A DNA stretch of 14,355 nt from Bacteroidota bacterium (lineage in GTDB: Bacteria; Bacteroidota; Bacteroidia; Bacteroidales; Prolixibacteraceae). A program made the position numbers and the translations under genes. The notes beneath the pieces are model-generated. The model did not search any database and was not told the DNA's origin. It saw nothing but the letters and a program-made list of their open reading frames with translations. The DNA is taken from positions 1 to 14,355 of the forward strand of contig JAUYTA010000285.1 in assembly GCA_030695265.1 (NCBI GenBank), given 5' to 3'. Within the stretch, counting starts at the first letter, position 1. Every line of letters starts with the position of its first letter. Of the stretch, positions 14,098 through 14,355 are shown piece after piece.

Positions 14098-14355
14098 GAT
14101 TTCAATTTTTTGGCTGAATGTTAAGAATGGCGCGGGAAACATACTTTCCCACGTGTCGGGAAGCTCGTAAAAAAGGCCAAAAACACACGATCCGCTGCCC
14201 GACATCGAGGCATAAACTGCTCCCAAATCGTACAGCGATTGTTTGACCTCCCCAATCTCCGGATATTGCTCAAAAACAGAGGGTTCGAACCGATTGAAAA
14301 TTTTATGTTTCCATTCCTGAACGGGCAGTTGAATCAATGATTTTAACGAAATGGC
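14092..14355 (-). CDS. ispE: 4-diphosphocytidyl-2-C-methyl-D-erythritol kinase, C-terminal part
   Basis: The frame stays open to the right edge, so only the last 87 residues are seen; the visible Met at 14337 is internal. IspE phosphorylates CDP-methylerythritol with ATP in the non-mevalonate isoprenoid pathway and belongs to the GHMP kinases. The third GHMP motif is plain: 'VYASMSGSGSCVFGLF', with the glycine/serine loop matching the MSG(T/S)G(A/S)CVF pattern of IspE. Upstream, 'LPVQEWKHKIFNRFEPSVF' fits the family's 'N.FE' region. The end after 'FLTFSQKIEIV' is as expected for Bacteroidota members. Its stop lies within the conserved element ahead of the 87-aa gene, which reads in the same direction. 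Confidence 0.9.
   Translation of the reverse strand, partial: AISLKSLIQLPVQEWKHKIFNRFEPSVFEQYPEIGEVKQSLYDLGAVYASMSGSGSCVFGLFYELPDTWESMFPAPFLTFSQKIEIV

Noticed and set aside
14282..14293. GGTTCGAACC resembling a tRNA T-arm
   Set aside because: It lies in ispE coding sequence and no tRNA cloverleaf fits around it.
1..14355. CRISPR array, insertion sequence or integrase gene
   Set aside because: No regularly spaced repeats and no transposase or recombinase motifs were found on either strand; any recombinase for the rlmN site must lie outside the window.

Overview
The window looks like Bacteroidota chromosome, possibly Marinilabiliales/Prolixibacteraceae (low-confidence guess from general resemblance). 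Signs are weak use of Shine-Dalgarno sites, promoter boxes of the TAnnTTTG type (5372-5379, 11758-11765), short palindromic intergenic repeats, and the core genes rlmN, a short ferredoxin-NADP reductase, a split ThrE exporter and ispE. No tRNA, rRNA, CRISPR array, transposase or integrase is visible.

Bases 1-7832 are accessory. They begin with one plus-strand operon: a helix-turn-helix protein (cut by or starting at the left edge), a Doc-type Fic protein (927-1382) and the HsdR subunit of a type I restriction system (1400-4735). hsdM and hsdS are not in the window and presumably lie to the left. A RhuM-like gene with its middle missing (4826-5248), a perfect 16-bp hairpin, and an unrecognised 211-aa gene with its own promoter (5415-6050) follow. 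At 6108-6213, on the minus strand, sits a diverged copy of the last ~33 codons of rlmN including the stop codon. Next come about 315 bases of palindrome-containing non-coding DNA, an AT-rich gene for a secreted helical protein of unknown function (6530-7711) and REP-like palindromes, ending at the intact rlmN (7833-8855, minus). The two rlmN 3' ends bracket about 1.7 kb like the two attachment sites of an integrated element.

Bases 7833-14355 are mostly core. rlmN and a ferredoxin-NADP reductase gene (9049-9729) lie in the same minus-strand direction, separated by a ~150-bp segment with imperfect 30-bp terminal inverted repeats. A Schlafen/AlbA_2-plus-GHKL regulator (9896-11560) is probably a guest between core genes. 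The two halves of a threonine/serine-type exporter (11800-12567 and 12569-13072) form an operon. It converges, with overlapping stop codons, on two minus-strand genes for small secreted paralogs built from repeated 'LxVExWM' units (13069-13473 and 13686-13949). Each paralog is preceded by a nearly identical 42-bp element, so the two are probably co-regulated. The window ends inside ispE (minus, C-terminal part only).

The most unusual items are the duplicated, diverged rlmN 3' end as an integration scar, the paired 'ExWM' secreted peptides with their shared upstream element, the toxin-like HTH/Doc pair embedded in the restriction operon, and the in-frame internally deleted RhuM protein.
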